A stretch of DNA of 64,000 bases, taken from assembly GCA_036924285.1 (NCBI GenBank), contig JAYKYS010000004.1, forward strand, positions 1,674,001 through 1,738,000, in the 5' to 3' direction. Shown here piece by piece: positions 32,199 through 46,300 of this stretch. The first letter of the stretch is position 1; every line of letters starts with the position of its first letter. The translations under genes and the position numbers were made by a program. Under the pieces are notes generated by a model, which was not told where the DNA came from, did not search any database, and saw nothing but the letters and a program-made list of their open reading frames with translations. The DNA comes from Asterella californica (taxonomy: Eukaryota; Streptophyta; Marchantiopsida; Marchantiales; Aytoniaceae).

Positions 32199-33310
32199 AG
32201 TGTTGTTAAACACCTTTGGATATTTGTTTGATCCTAGTCGGCCAAGTGACCATCACGACTTGAGCTTCGCTATGTCCTTTCCAATGGTTCTACACCACAT
32301 TCTTCTCGCACTGCTACTCTCGTAGTTGTGGATGAGACATCGATCATAAACCAAAGTGCTCTCAACTCTATTATATCAAAAAGGTTTAAAATATTCATAA
32401 ATCTAAAAGATAATGCTAGATTACACGATATTTTGTCTCTAAAAGTCACCATGTTAGTAGAATTATGTTATAATTATAACATACGAGATGGACTTATACA
32501 TAAAAGTGATAAGATTTCATGTTCACAGTAACATATAATGATGATCAAATCATTTGGATCTTATTCTTTGATCCAAATATTGGATCAAAGAATAAGATCC
32601 AAATGAACACAAACGAAGAACAAACAAAAATATTTGTATTTTAATAACATAATAATATTTTAATAATCCATCTTGGATGCCTATGAAATCTGATGAAGAT
32701 ACTCAAACAAGACACCTCAGTTACTTGGAGAGGAGAAGATACTCGTCCTGGTAATTCCGTGTAGTTTGCGGCACCACCGTCTTCACAGTGATATGCTTGT
32801 GCGTCCCCGTCCGTTCTGATCTCATTCGATCTCTCCCTTTCCCCCACTCCGTCTCATTCCGCGTCCATCATGCAGACCGGGAGGCATACCTTCAGAAGGC
32901 ATTTACTGCAGTCTATGGAAGGTTATCGTGAATCAGATAGAGCACGGTAGGGTGTTCTATGCTACACAGTAAACTGACAGTGACAGGATCCCCGTTAGTC
33001 GCTCATAGTCATTCACGATTCGACTATAGTACAGAAGAATCGAACATTGAGAGATGCAGCGCCTCCACTGACGCGGTCGCAGGTGGGGTGGACCCGTAGG
33101 CAGTCCGAACGGCGCGGAACGTGAACTGAACTGACCTGGCCAGGAACGTCTTGTCTCGGCGATCCCGCAGAAACAGGCCAAGGCAAAAAAGACTTGACTG
33201 ACTACTCGGTTCTACTATAGACAGAAGAAAGAAAGACCTACAGTTCCGAACTACTGTTTTTCTAAAAGACGGAAGAAGAGAAGGCTCGATACAGAACAAA
33301 CGTCTCCTTC
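32199..33310. other. upstream region of the nardilysin-like gene
   Basis: No gene is seen. It holds the perfect palindrome at 32551-32605 and, from about 32650, less AT-rich DNA that should contain the promoter and 5' UTR of the gene to the right. Confidence 0.4.
32551..32605. repeat. perfect 26-bp inverted repeat with 3-base spacer
   Basis: The left arm 32551-32576 is the exact reverse complement of the right arm 32580-32605; the spacer is ATA. The arms contain GGATCTTATTCTTTGATCC. As RNA it would form an unbroken 26-bp stem. It could be a fold-back element remnant or a cruciform-prone site. Confidence 0.95.
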
Positions 33311-36300
33311 ATGCTGTGCTTGGGTCAAGCACCGGCACCACCAACATCAACAAGAAGAAGAAGAGCAAAGTCGTCAAAAAGCAGACCATCATCTGGTGCA
33401 TTTGGAAATCTGCTAGAGGGACGGGGAAGGGGACTGAATCAATTGGGATGTGGAAAACTTACGAGACTTCATCCTAGATTGAATCTTTCGGTGTGTTATC
33501 GACAGTTCTCCCCATCCTGCTACTGGTCAGTAGTGGTCGAGAAGAAATGCTCGATGGGTTTGACCACGAATGCGGCTCGGGATGGGCAGCTTGTGGTCAA
33601 AGCTCCATCCGACAAGCGCTTGTATCAGGTGGTGCACTTGCAAAATGGACTTTCTGCGCTTCTGATTCACGATCCTCAGATGGCTGCAAAGCCGGATGGA
33701 TCGTCGCAGTCTGAGGATGAATCTGACGAGGATGAAGAGGACGAAGACGAGGACGAGGAAGAAGAAGAAGACATGGATGGAGAGGAAGAATCCGGCAGTG
33801 GTGATGCAGAAGATGAAGTTAGTTGTGATGATTGTGAGAACGGCGTGCACTCGCGTGATCATCATGAACATGGTTAGTTTTACATCTCTGATCAACAATT
33901 GGTCCTTTCTGGTACTGGGTACCGTGCGATTCGTTGCCCCTTGGCGAAATTGAATTTCGACGTGTTGGATGGTTGAGACGTATCTTGACGGCCTTACTCT
34001 GAGGGTGAACTTAAGTCGCGAGTAAATAGTGACTATAGAACAGAGCTCTTATCACTTCTTTTCCCGTGCAAGGCTCAATAAAAGTTGTCAGCTCCGTTTC
34101 AGCAATGCATAAACAGAATCGCCAACGTTTATGCAGAAGATGACGGTGATGACGACGATGATGAGAGCGACGAAGGTGATGGTAGCAGGATAGCAAGTTC
34201 CGGGAAGACTGGGATGGCACCCACGAAGAAGGTAACACCACCGACTCGTGGTCGTTAAAACTGTTCAGATTCTACGAGTCTCACTGTGTCAATGGGAAGA
34301 TTTAGGCTGCAGGGGACGTTGGAGTTATCGTTCCGCAGCTTAAGTTTTCGGTTGAAGTGTAGAAGTGAAGGTATACACCTTCTGACTGGAAACTGTGGTG
34401 TAAAATACTACATTTGGTCAAGTCTGGTGTCTTTGGCCCACCTCAGCGGTGCACTGACTTATGACGAACTGTGGCTCGAACAGGCAGCAGCTGCAATGTC
34501 TGTTGGGATGGGAAGCTTCTCCGATCCTGCAGACGCCCAGGGATTAGCTCACTTTCTTGGTTCGTAACTCCAGTGTAGAAGTACTGCTGTTTTCTGACAA
34601 ATTCTTGTTCGTTTTCCTGACTACGGTAGTAAATTCCCGTACAAGCTGCCTGATTACTGGGGGTCGGACAGATGGTTTCTGTGCCTTATCAGCTGATCAT
34701 GTCTGATCACTCCGTCGATCCTGCAGAGCACATGTTGTTTATGGGGAGCTCCAAGTTTCCAGATGAGAATGAGGTGACACTCGTACTCCGTGGTTTTGAT
34801 GAGTCTTCATAAGATATAGTTGAATAATTACACTCTGGAGGGACCGATTTAGGAATTATAACAGATTGGACATGCCTCGGTTCAAGAATTTGTTTGGAAA
34901 GTCGAGCTGCCTACCATTACAGTGAGCCTCATCTCACAGGATTCAAAAACCTATTAGTACCAGTAGTCCGGGTTCATTCACATCGTATGCCACCTTTCGA
35001 CCTCGATTGTATCAGCTAAAAGTAAGTAGCCTGGGAAAGCTCACACAAGAGCTATCGTTTCCCGTACCTGTCAGTGTGCCGTCACCGCAACAAGACCTGC
35101 TCTGTGAATTGACCTTCCGTACGATTTATCTTGTTGAGGCAGATTACTACTGCCAATGGTTTTTACTTCTATTCACGTGTATTCCACGTCCTGACGAACT
35201 CTGATTGGGATGGATTGGCTCTTTCTGATGGCAGATCTGACAGGTTTTCTGTCTTATCTGGGTCTCATCGTGCAGTATGACAATTTTCTTTCCAAACACG
35301 GAGGTGGTTCAAATGCGTTTACCGATACCGAGTACACTTGCTATCACTTTGATGTGAACCGAAAGCTTTTGAAACCTGCCCTCGAGAGGTACTTTGTCTC
35401 CAGCTCAAGCTTTAAATTCTTGCCACTCTTTGTCAGGTCAGGTCAGGTCAACAGCGGATTGGACCAGGATATACTGGTCCTTTAGAAATTATTCAAGGTT
35501 TAGCTGACGGAATAAAACCTTTTTTAAAAGAAGATATTGTTCCAGCAATTTCTTTTAATCCAGTCAAACAAAAAATTACTTGAATCAAAATAGAAGTCAC
35601 TATTCAAATTTAGAACATATTTTTAGAAGTTGAATTTTTTTTTTTAAGTACTGTACTTTTTGGTTTTTGAAAGATAAAGAACTTAACATTAGAAATTTTC
35701 TACGGCCTTTGGAAGTAAATCATCTTAAAGATGAAATGAATTAATTTCTCTTTTCTTTATTTTCAAAAAGATTGTATAAACAGTCCCTTCTCGTTTGTGA
35801 CAGGTTCTCCCAGTTCTTTATTTCACCACTCGCCAAAGCCGATGCAATGGATCGTGAAGTGCAGGCCATAGATTCAGGTATATCCTCAAAATCATTCGAA
35901 ACACTTCTTTTACTTGCTGGATACGATCTTGCCAACGTGTCATTAGGACAGAAGATATGTCCTCAACGAAGATTGTGGATCTAGTAGTGGGATCTGCTTG
36001 CTAACCGTTACCTTGATAGGGTTGGAGTTTTTATGTGTCCTTCCAGCAGCAGTGTTGCGTGGTTGACTTATGGTGTTTGCAAATGCTCAGAGTTCAACCA
36101 GGTACTGCAGAGCGACAGCTGTCGTCTTCTCCAGCTGATGTGCCATACGGCGCATAAACAACATCCCTTTCATACATTTTCATGGGGTAAGGTCACTATT
36201 TATTGAGAGGCTTGGTGCTGTTGCAGAGAATATTATGTTGAATGCTGGAACACACGATTACAAGTAAATTGCAATATAAGTAAACTATCCATTTGAATCA

Positions 36301-39300
36301 TGTTGAGCGTATGCAAGTCGCTCAACCGTCGGCGGCTTGAAACCAAGTTGTTTTAAACTCCCCTCTGCTGTTGATGTGTCTTGACAGTCCCTCAATTTTT
36401 CCCAAAGTTAAAGTTCCTTATTTCCTGTTTTCTCCGCTGGATCAAACAGGAAATAAGAAAAGTCTTGGAGATCCAATGATGAAAGGGATGGACATGAGGG
36501 GCAAAATGTTGGATCTGTACAAGAAAAACTATCTTGCCGGGCGCATGAAATTATGTATCCTTGGTGGAGGTGTGTGACAAACTTGTTCACTGCATGGTTC
36601 TGTCTTTTTCCCGCTAGGAATAGACTTGTTTGACTGATTCGGGAGATAATCCTGTGGTGGAACTGGAGGGGACATTGTCTTTAGGACCTAACCTCCTTAC
36701 CAACTGGTTAAAGCTTGAATTCCTTCGATGTTCAAGTGTAACTCTTCTCATTCCGGACTCCCCGCAGAATCTTTAGAAACATTAAAGCATTGGGCTGCTG
36801 AACTGTTTGGAGACGTAAAGGAAGGCGGCAACGACAAGAAACCACTGACATGGTCAGGTCCAATATGGGAGAAAGGGAAATTCTACCGTGTGGAGTCCGT
36901 GAAAGATCAACATCTCCTTTCGCTAATGTGGCCGCTTCCTTGTCTTGAGAGTGCATATTTGAAGAAGCCTCAAGATTACATTTCGCATCTCGTCGGCCAT
37001 GGTATTACCAACCCTGAGTTCCAGCTTCTTCCTCTTGATCTGCTATCACCCTTTCAACGCAACCCATCAGTTTGGCTCAAAGGTCGCATCAGACAGAAGC
37101 AGCTAGCTTATTTCTTCTTGAACTTAATATCTCTTGTCATACTTTTGTCGTCTATTTAACATTTGAGCTCTTTTCTGTTCTTGTGTTTTGATCGGGACGA
37201 AATAGAGGGTGCGGGCAGTTTATTATCTCTTTTGAAGGAGAAAGGATGGGCAACCGCTTTGTCAGCTGGAGTTGGTGAGGGTGGATATGAGAGAAGCACT
37301 GTCGGATATATGTTCAATGTGAATATATATCTCACAGTAGTCGGTCTTGACAAGGTAAGACTTGTTTAACACTAGGTTGTGCTTGTACATGCACGCATAT
37401 TCGACTATTTTCTCTCTTTGGGTCTTGAATTTGAGACAATGAATCATGTGTATGCTGAAAATAGCATGCGGGTGTTATTACTTGTTATCGTTGCAGTTAA
37501 CGAGCAAGACGTTGCTTACTGCTAATTCGATTCACGGTAGGAAGAAAGTGTTGTCTTTTCTCCTCATTTGCTCTTGCCGAGAATGGTACGCACCTAACAA
37601 TGCGGTACGCTCAAATGCGCTTTCTCTCGAAATACTGCGCAGGTTCTGGATGTAGTCGGGCTCCTCTACCAGTATATCAAGATGCTTCGCGACATGGGTC
37701 CCCAGGAATGGGTATTCATGGAGCTCCAGGCCATGGGGCTAATGGAATTTAAGTTTGCTGAGGAAGATTCAGCAGGCAATTATGCGGTGCGCCTTGCATG
37801 TATAAAGTCTTCCAGCCTTCTCTTTCTCGAGTTTTATAACACGCAGACTTTCTTGGATCTGGCCTTCATTATCGGTGGGAAGTAGGGGTACAGTTTGTGC
37901 ACTTTGACCGCTTTAAGCACCTCATACGTGAAATTAGTTTGTTTTGGGTTAGTTGGAGTTTATTTCCATCTTTCAAAAGATAATCTTGACTCGTGTGCTC
38001 AATAGATTATCCACGATTGGATTTTATACCGTCTACGCAAGATTCATCCCTGACTAGAGGTCATTGCCATGAATGACAGCAAACATGCATCTCTACAGTG
38101 AAGATCATATTATCTATGGGGACTACGCGTTTGAAGAATGGGATTCGAAGTATGTCGACCGTCTGCTAGCCTTAATCACCCCAGATAATATGCGCCTGGA
38201 CTTAGTGAGCAAACAGTTCGACAAGAGTTCTCCAGGTGTGTTTTGGTTACTGTTTATATCAATATGCTAGCCTCTCGATTCGTCTCTGAAGTAACTCGAA
38301 CTACACACGCTTTTCTGTGAGTTATCCAGAGTATTGCTGGTAACACTAGGCAGAACTGGTAACAATCTGGTTCATGTCCGCAGATGTTCAGGTTGAGCCA
38401 TGGTTTGAAGTACCGTACATGGTAGAAACTCTTAGTGAAAGTCTCTTGGAAACATGGGCAAACCCACCTTCTGTGGACCCAGCATTACACATGCCCGTGG
38501 TGAATGAGTTCATACCACATGATTTTAGGATCATCAGTCCCGGCTTGGTTAGCCCAGAAATCTCAGATGTGCCGAGAATACTCGTTGATGAGCCACTGCT
38601 CAAAGTTTGGTACAAGTTAGACAAAACTTTCAATGCTCCCAGGGCAAACACCTATTTCGCCGTCACATGCCCAGCGGCAGCTGAAAGTGTGAAGGCGTCT
38701 GTTCTTACTGAAATTTACGTCAAGCTTTTGGAAGATGCCCTGAATGAGACTATCTATCTGGTGAGAAGTTGGTACATTAGCTTTACTGGTCATGGACTTT
38801 TTGGTCGCTCGCGGTTCCAGATGATGCGTCATTATACTAATTGGTCACTAAGAGCGACAGGAACTTCTTTTAACTTTAACCTGTGGTCTTCTACAGGCCA
38901 ACGTGGCAAAGCTGGAATCTTCCATGTCATTATCGGGTGATAGACTCGAGTTGAAACTTTTCGGGTTTAACGAGAAGCTCGCCGTGCTTGCCCGTAAGAT
39001 TGCTGATCTGTATAAAACTTTTGTTCCCAGCGAAGACCGTTTCCAGGTGAGTGGACCCTTACCTTATATCCCGTAAGTGGACTCTAGATTTTGCGTATTC
39101 TGGGAAGTTCACCTGCGCTTAGTGGTGTCGCGTTCATGCCAGTTCATAACACCAACGATATAACATTGTACGTTATTTGTGGTCGTTTGTTCGTGTTTAT
39201 GTTATTTTTCCAGGTAATCAAGGAGGACCTGGAAAGAGCATATAGGAATACCAACATAAAACCTCTAAAGCATTCAGCTTATTTACGGCTCCAGATTCTG

Positions 39301-41444
39301 AAGGAGCGGTTCTTCCACGCAGACGACAGACTTGCGTGCCTCCTCACCTTGAAGCTGCAAGATGTCAAAGACTTTATTCCTAAACTTTTTGAACGGGTTG
39401 GTGACTTGCTTTTAATCTTTCGTTTTTACCCTCTTGGTTAATAACTCCAGTGTTTGCAGCATTTAAGCGAAAGATTTCGTTTGCAGTAAAGTCTTTAGAA
39501 GAGAGAGAAGGAGAATATATTGGGATGAACCTTCATCTGGTTGCATGTCTTTAATTAATTACACAAGTATTTCCTGCATTCTGAGATGCACTCAGTGAAG
39601 TAAGTTACCACTTGATTTTATGTAAACCAATGCAGACCTACATGGAAGGTCTTTGTCATGGAAATTTAGCGGAGGCGGAGGTAGTGAACATCGCCAACAT
39701 TTTCAAGAGTGCTCTGGTGAAACAAGAGCTACCTGCTGACCTCAGGCTTAAGGAACGCGTTTACAAGCTGCCAACTGGTCTGTGTCACTTGGTCGAAGCT
39801 AATGTGAAGAACGGGGCCGAAGATAATTCAGTTGTTGAGGTAAGACGCCGCGCCAGAGCTTGCATGGGATCTTGAAAACAGTGGTTCTCGAGAAACTCAA
39901 GGACCGCCTAACGAATTACTCAAATGATCGCCTAAAGCTAGAGCTTCAGTTACGTGCTCCACACCTGAGGTTTTCTCTCCTGTTTGGCTCCGGGGTTGGC
40001 GGCCCTGTTCCTTGGCTTGCTGTGTAATTGCTGCTGCTTGAGCTCGTCTCCATGGGCCCCGATCTCCGGCGACGCTGAATTCCATGTTGATCGTTGCCGG
40101 TGGTATTGTGGTGTAGATGTACTTTCAAGTGGGCCAAGATCCTGGCCAGTCTTTCATAAGGAGCAAGGCCATTATTGACATCTTTGAAGAGATTGTATAC
40201 GAGCCGTGCTTCAATCAGCTGAGGTATGGAAGGCACTTTGACTGCCCGTAATAGACGTAACTCAGTAGACACCTTTTCCTTTTCTCTCGAATGGTGGAAC
40301 GTGTGGCTTGATTTCCCACCGTGCCACTCCGTATGGAGCTTGTAACTCCGTGGCATTGTCGGAGGTATTCCACCTGCTTTTCTGATTACTATCACACGTA
40401 TTGCGCGCTTTTACACAGGACAAAAGAGCAGTTGGGGTACAGAGTGGATTGCGGCGTGCGGGTTACTCACGGCATCATGGGATTTTGCTTTCGAGTTCAA
40501 TCCGCCAAATACAGTCCTCCATATCTTCAGGAGCGTATGAATGCATTCATTGGCACAATCCAACAGATCCTGGTAGGTGTTACTGTGTTGCAGATAGTGC
40601 AACTCATGCTCATGGTCGTTTCTGAACTAGAACTGAGTAGACATGTATTAGCTAGCCTCAAACTGCTGTTCCGAATCTTAGGCTTGCAGACCGTACGTGT
40701 GTCTGGCCAGACTGCAGACGACAGTTACGAAGAATTTACATCGTTCGTAACCTTCTTCGGTTTGAGGAGATGACCAGCTTTTCGTAGTCAGTCAGTTGAA
40801 GACGAAGAGGAATTGTTTTGTCTCAAGAAAATTGTGTGAACCTTGCAAAGTGGGAATTTTGGTTCGGTTGTGGTGAGTTTTCTAACTGATACATATCTCC
40901 TACAAGCAGGCGGATATGAGTGATGAGGAATTTTCAAGCTACAAGGAGGCACTCATTGCTGATAAACTGGAGCGAGACCATACTCTGATCGAGGAGACAG
41001 ACAGACACTGGGAACAAATATGGGAACAAAGGTATGCAGTGGAATGGCACATTTCTCCAGATAGCTTGTCTTAGGATTACCTTAATCATCTTTTATCATT
41101 TTGTGCGAAAATTCGTGTGGCAATTTGGTACCTGAACTCTCGGAATTCACTGTACTAACGGTTACGGCTCGTCGGCGGAACGTATCAGGTATTGTTTCGA
41201 GGCTCGAAAGCTGGAGGCCATGGAATTACAAACGCTGCAAAAGAGCGATGTACTAGAATGGTTCACTGAGTATATCAATTTCGGATCATCAGGTAGGAGG
41301 AAACTGAGCGTCCACATTTGGGGCAGCAACAACACTGCTACTGGTCTTGGGGATCTTAAAGCAAGTGGTACAGAAGAGACCATCGCAGTGGACAATTTTG
41401 CATCATTTAAAAGTAGTCTTGATCTCTTCCCGCCCTCTAGCTGA
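33311..41444 (+). CDS. nardilysin-like zinc metalloprotease (M16 family), 20 exons
   Basis: Exons: 33311-33872, 34137-34231, 34484-34559, 34727-34773, 35276-35388, 35804-35877, 36091-36186, 36450-36569, 36768-37001, 37206-37354, 37643-37799, 38080-38235, 38384-38760, 38897-39046, 39214-39396, 39636-39839, 40117-40223, 40419-40572, 40910-41031, 41189-41444. All introns are GT-AG and every phase closes, giving 1143 aa. An acidic block (about 128-215) is the nardilysin hallmark. The inverted zinc motif HFLEH (242-246) is followed by exactly 76 residues and Glu 323, the M16 pattern HXXEH-X76-E. Later M16 domains follow, including TKEQLGYRV. Family members cleave peptides before dibasic or Arg sites. 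The first 81 residues are doubtful; a start at 33554 gives 1062 aa and fits the plant family better. Intron 5 holds plastid DNA. Confidence 0.93.
35449..35550 (+). pseudogene. nuclear plastid DNA fragment: ndhA-like, inside a nardilysin intron
   Basis: The plus strand reads [20 protein letters not shown], then [13 protein letters not shown]. This matches the conserved segment of the plastid NADH-dehydrogenase-like subunit NdhA (QQRIGPEYAGPLG...ALADG...KEDI.P). Similarity stops at about 35550. The next 200 bp (35550-35750) are very AT-rich with a T-run and may be further plastid scraps, but no gene was recognised. The left border abuts a GGTCA repeat. It lies wholly within intron 5 (35389-35803), so it does not interrupt the exons. 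Confidence 0.75.
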
Positions 41445-44400
41445 TTATCTTGCAGGGGGGCCATTCTTTGTACAACGTTTGAACATCAGAATGCGCTTAT
41501 TGTAGACGATTCACTAACGGCATCTCAAAAGCCGCACTCTTCCTACACCATTACCTTCACGACCCCACCTTGATGGGGTCTTTCCATCCGTTGGCTATCT
41601 TTCATTGCCTCGCGTGTTTCCCTTCACGACAAAGATACTACTGTGTCCCAAACATCGGAATAAAATTTCTTGAATAAATTTCTGTGCTTATCGACATATG
41701 GCGGTGATGGCTAATTATTTATTAGATCTGGAACTAGTCACAGTCGCCGCGAATTTATGGACTTTTGCACTTCAGTCCGTTTATTTACTAGCTGTGAGTC
41801 GGTTGTCCCAACCCCAGCTTCTGCAACTTTGGCAACCGGTCAATGCTTCTTCACCTACCGATAGTAGCAGAGACAATTCCTTATTTTAATGTGGGCCGAA
41901 TTATTGAACCAACTGTCTTTGATATGGATATTGACAAAACCGGCATGTTCATGGCTAAAACATGGGCAGGAAATTCGTTGAGAAAACTGATAGGTGAGGA
42001 ATGTTTCTGGAGTGATATTAGAGCCTCCTCTCATTCATTTTACTTCCTGGCATATGATATTATTCACCTTTTCCAAGTTTGGAACAGGGAGGAAAAAAGG
42101 AAATATGCATCCAAATTTCACTTCTAGGAAAATGGAGGAAAAATATAATTTAAACATGTAAACAAAATAACCATAGGCATAACATTTTTCAAAAATATTT
42201 AATGAAAAATGTAATGTATTAAAGCACACAGTCATTAGGAAAAGTATTGTTCGATAGCATTTGTAGATTGTTACTTGTGTCCAAGTTTTTTAAATTAACT
42301 TTATTTATAAATTAAACTGTATAGAAAAACAATATTATGGTAAGACAACAATCGCACTTATGATTCTGTAATTTTATGTATACCAAGGAGATAAGACAAG
42401 TAAATAAATGACTTATTGCACCAAAATATTGTGACCTCGTGAGTTGTTGTCTCTCAAGATCTTCCAACATGTGAATCTTTCACAATCAAATACACCATTC
42501 ACGTAATATAGGATATGAAATCGTTTGTGCTCAAGAGGACACTAGCGGAAAATATTATTAAAATGTGAAATAAAGTGAGAAGATGAGTTTTTCCCGGCAC
42601 CATGTGTCAATGGTTCTAAGGTCCCTGTTGGACATGGAATTTCTCATGCCAAATGTGGTATTGTCTCCTATATATGATAAAATTGGTGATAAATATTGAA
42701 AGTAAATATAAAAATAATACTTATATATATTCTCGAAATTATATCAACATTGTTAATATATGTTATTCGATGATGATGTGTATGCTCTTTACAATGACAT
42801 GTTAAATAACTGAAACTCCGATAGTAGAAATCAATGGTTAAGACTTCATATAACGTCCCAAGACACATTTGACAATAATAAAAATATAAAAGTTAGAATA
42901 TTTAATCGATATGTCCAAGTAGTTAAAATCAATACATACATCATAAACCTAAATTCGAGGGATTAGAATCAACACACTTGAACATGTTTGATGAGTGTGA
43001 GGAAGAAATTTTGACGTTGTAAACAACATTTTGACTTCATGATTGTGTAGAGCTCACAAGTAGACTAAATTTGCTTTTTGGATCGTAAGAATCAAGATAC
43101 AAAGAAGAAGTTACAAAGAAAAGAAAGTTCAAGATTATCACTTATGCTGAAGTGGTTTTGACTTGACGTCTAGTGACTTGGCAAAAACTGATGTGACAAT
43201 GCTATCTGAGACATTGCTGATGTGACATGGATAACACGATTTGATAACTCTATGTGAGGTTCATAAGACAACATACGAGGGTGACATTTGACAGTTTGCA
43301 TGTACAAATTCTTAATAGCATGCAAGAGTGTCGTACGGCACTCTAAAGTGATGACAGGTGGACCAGAAAAGAAATTTCTGAAAAATAATAAAGACACCAA
43401 ACGAAATGTGAAATCGAGGACGAGGAGAGATGTTAGGTTTTGGATTTGACGACAAGAAACTATAACATTTTTGCATGGTTTTAGAACACATTGGATTTCA
43501 AGCTTGAAGATACATCATTATAAACTTGGTAAATGTTATGTTGGGTTGCAAGAAGAAGAAGAGATGGTTAGAGTTAAGGCTTTTTCTCACTATGCGATGT
43601 AAGTCGTTAATGTGGATCAGTCAGAAGAGTGCGAATTACTGCCCGAGTCTGCAGTTTTTGTCTTGAGATAATCATATGTCTTCTCACTGCGCCAACGATT
43701 CGTTCAAGTTTTTCAGAAAGTCATAAGTTCACATCGTTTTTCATACTCTCAATTCCTTCAACCAGTCCCGAATACCTTCGTGCACAAATGTCGATTCCAT
43801 GCATAAACACCAATATATCTTTGCCTGTGAAATACCCGAAGAGGGTGGAGGACGGGTACTTCCACCCAAAAATTGTGGAGATGTCAAATGTTCTCGAATA
43901 TACTCTAAGGGAATAGTAGACAAGACAATCAGAAATCCACCTTAATTATCCAACCTAGCATTCACTAGCATTTAATCGAAGTAAGAGTATAGTGGAGAGA
44001 AGCCTTTAGATATTTCATCGAAACTTGGTAGAGATCTATCCACGTTTGTTCCAAGATCCTCTATAATTACAACCTAATGGGTGAGAGAGTCACAGCTTGA
44101 AAGACAATAACTTTCTATATGGACTCGATTTGGGATGAAATTGGAAAGAAGACATCGAGGATTTTATGAGGAGACAAAAGTTATTTTCACTGATAGTGAT
44201 GAACTTATGGCGAGTTCTGAAGGAATTTGTGTAAATCTGTCAACGTGCATTAGTAAATCTTTGTCAAGTTTAAGGACATAATCAAGTTGGTGATCCCATG
44301 AGGACCTAATGTCCATCAAAAAACAAGGCATAATTTCTCTTTGTTTTTAAACTCTCGACATGTCCTTGCAAAATACTTCCACGGACTTTGATATGAAGAA

Positions 44401-46300
44401 GATGAGACAAAACTTTATAGAGAACTACCAACGTGCGTTGGTATATCACACCGATTTATTTCGGGGCCGGATTTGAGAGTTTTGAAATGTCAAAACTTTC
44501 TTCAAGAGAGTGCATTTATGGTGATTTTGTAATCGTTAGAAAGTAACATTTTAAAGTTATCTAGCTAAGATCTCAGAGTTGAGAGTTGAGTGCTAGAGAA
44601 AAACCTTTGAAGTACAAAGTCTACTTGTACATTATGTATTGAGAAGTATAAATAACAATTTTTGCCTTAGGAGAATTCTACTTGATGTCTTATGCAATTT
44701 TCTTTGACTTCTTGTTCTTCCACGACAAAGGTCTGATGTCATTTTTGAAACACCTCATGCATAGAGTGATATAACAAGTTACACCAGATGCTAATTTGCA
44801 CTAAGTTAAAACCCTTGACATGAGATGAACTTGGCACGCTTCACTTATTTAGACTAAGGATTCAATATTAGACATAGGATTCTCTCCATCAAGATGGAAA
44901 GAGGTTTTTGATTCGCAAAACTTAGACGTGCAAGTTTGCAATCAACCTTCCTATGAGAATCTTACCGATGTTAGTTGTTCTTGATTACCATAATAGCACA
45001 TCATGAGATCAAACTTTACTAAAATATGTAGTGGTCATTGAACTCTAGCTCATATCGAATCGATATCATTTATTTCATATGTATGTCCTTAAATAAATAA
45101 GAATAAGCTACTGAGACATTGCTAAGACAATGACACACTTACAATGGTTCATGACAAGACGTACTTACGATGACCTATTGATATAAATGGATGCACACTG
45201 AAGTGTTTGATGAACCATAAAATGATTTCTCACTTCATGTCCAATATGATGATGTGATCAGATATATCCGAGTAGACATCCAACTTGCATAAGTAACATC
45301 AAATTAACGGCGAGCTTGTAGCAAAAGATCGTATGATTACACAACATGTTTCACTTGTAGAACTGTATTTGTGCATGACGTAAACACAACTACATGAAGT
45401 GTTAAGAAACAATTCTGTCATGTCTTTATCTATGTCATGTTTTTATTTGTAAGGATGAAGTTTAGTTTCAGCACCAACGAACTACGAGATTGGAGCGCAT
45501 TTTTGTCCTCAAGAATCAATCGTCTTATCTTTCTCCTTGAGCTTTCAACTATAAAAGCTAACCAGCACAATGATGTAAATTATTACGATGACTCACTCAT
45601 CAAAACACATTTGAATTCCGGATCACTTGTTCATGTGGTCTTTTTTTCTTTTGACAAGGATTAGAGTTGAGATGTATATTTATCTAAGTTGCATATGAGA
45701 AAATGTATAGCCAACATCTTTATCTTCAGATGGAGAGGGACATCTGCATAGCTCATTAATTTAAATATATATAATATAAGATATAATTAAATAATTAAAT
45801 ATTTAATTAAATATTTAACTTTTCCGGCAGAAAGAATTAGGTATCAAATTAAACTCTGAATAAATTAATGTATTAATGATTACCGCTTCTCGGACTTGTA
45901 CATTCTGAATCACGGAAGTCGAGTCAGGTTTATCTCCTGTTCTCTCTATGTTTCAAGGTATAGGCTAACAAATAATATTTATGAAATATTTTAATTATAT
46001 ATTATTAATTTAATATTTATATATTTCTTCGATAACAATAAACAACAAAAGTTACAATAAGTTCATTCAGCATGCATATTATCTTCGTTTCTGGCCAAGT
46101 GTAAATTGTAGCTATACAAGGACGACCAGAGAAAGTAGTTCGCAATGAAATCGCAGAATCAGCTAATTTTAGAAATTTAAATTTAGATGTATAAATTAAA
46201 TCATTCCCGTTCTTGTTGTGTAAAATCCACTCTGTGTGGTAAATTAATGTAAGAGTCCACAAGTCTATTTAGAAAATGTATGCTAACTCTAAACTAAATA
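41445..46300. other. AT-rich intergenic region without recognised genes
   Basis: Short frames only. The best, 41843-42127 (+, VAETIPYFNVGRIIEPTVFD), is not recognised. 42130-46000 is AT-rich with no clear LTRs, repeats or RNA genes seen by eye. It is probably old decayed DNA plus the 3' flank of the nardilysin-like gene. Confidence 0.4.

Noticed and set aside
35549..35760. Second plastid gene next to the ndhA scrap
   Set aside because: AT-rich and suggestive, but no plastid reading frame could be named.
41843..42127. 94-codon frame after the nardilysin-like gene
   Set aside because: Not recognised, no splice partners found, and followed by AT-rich decayed DNA.
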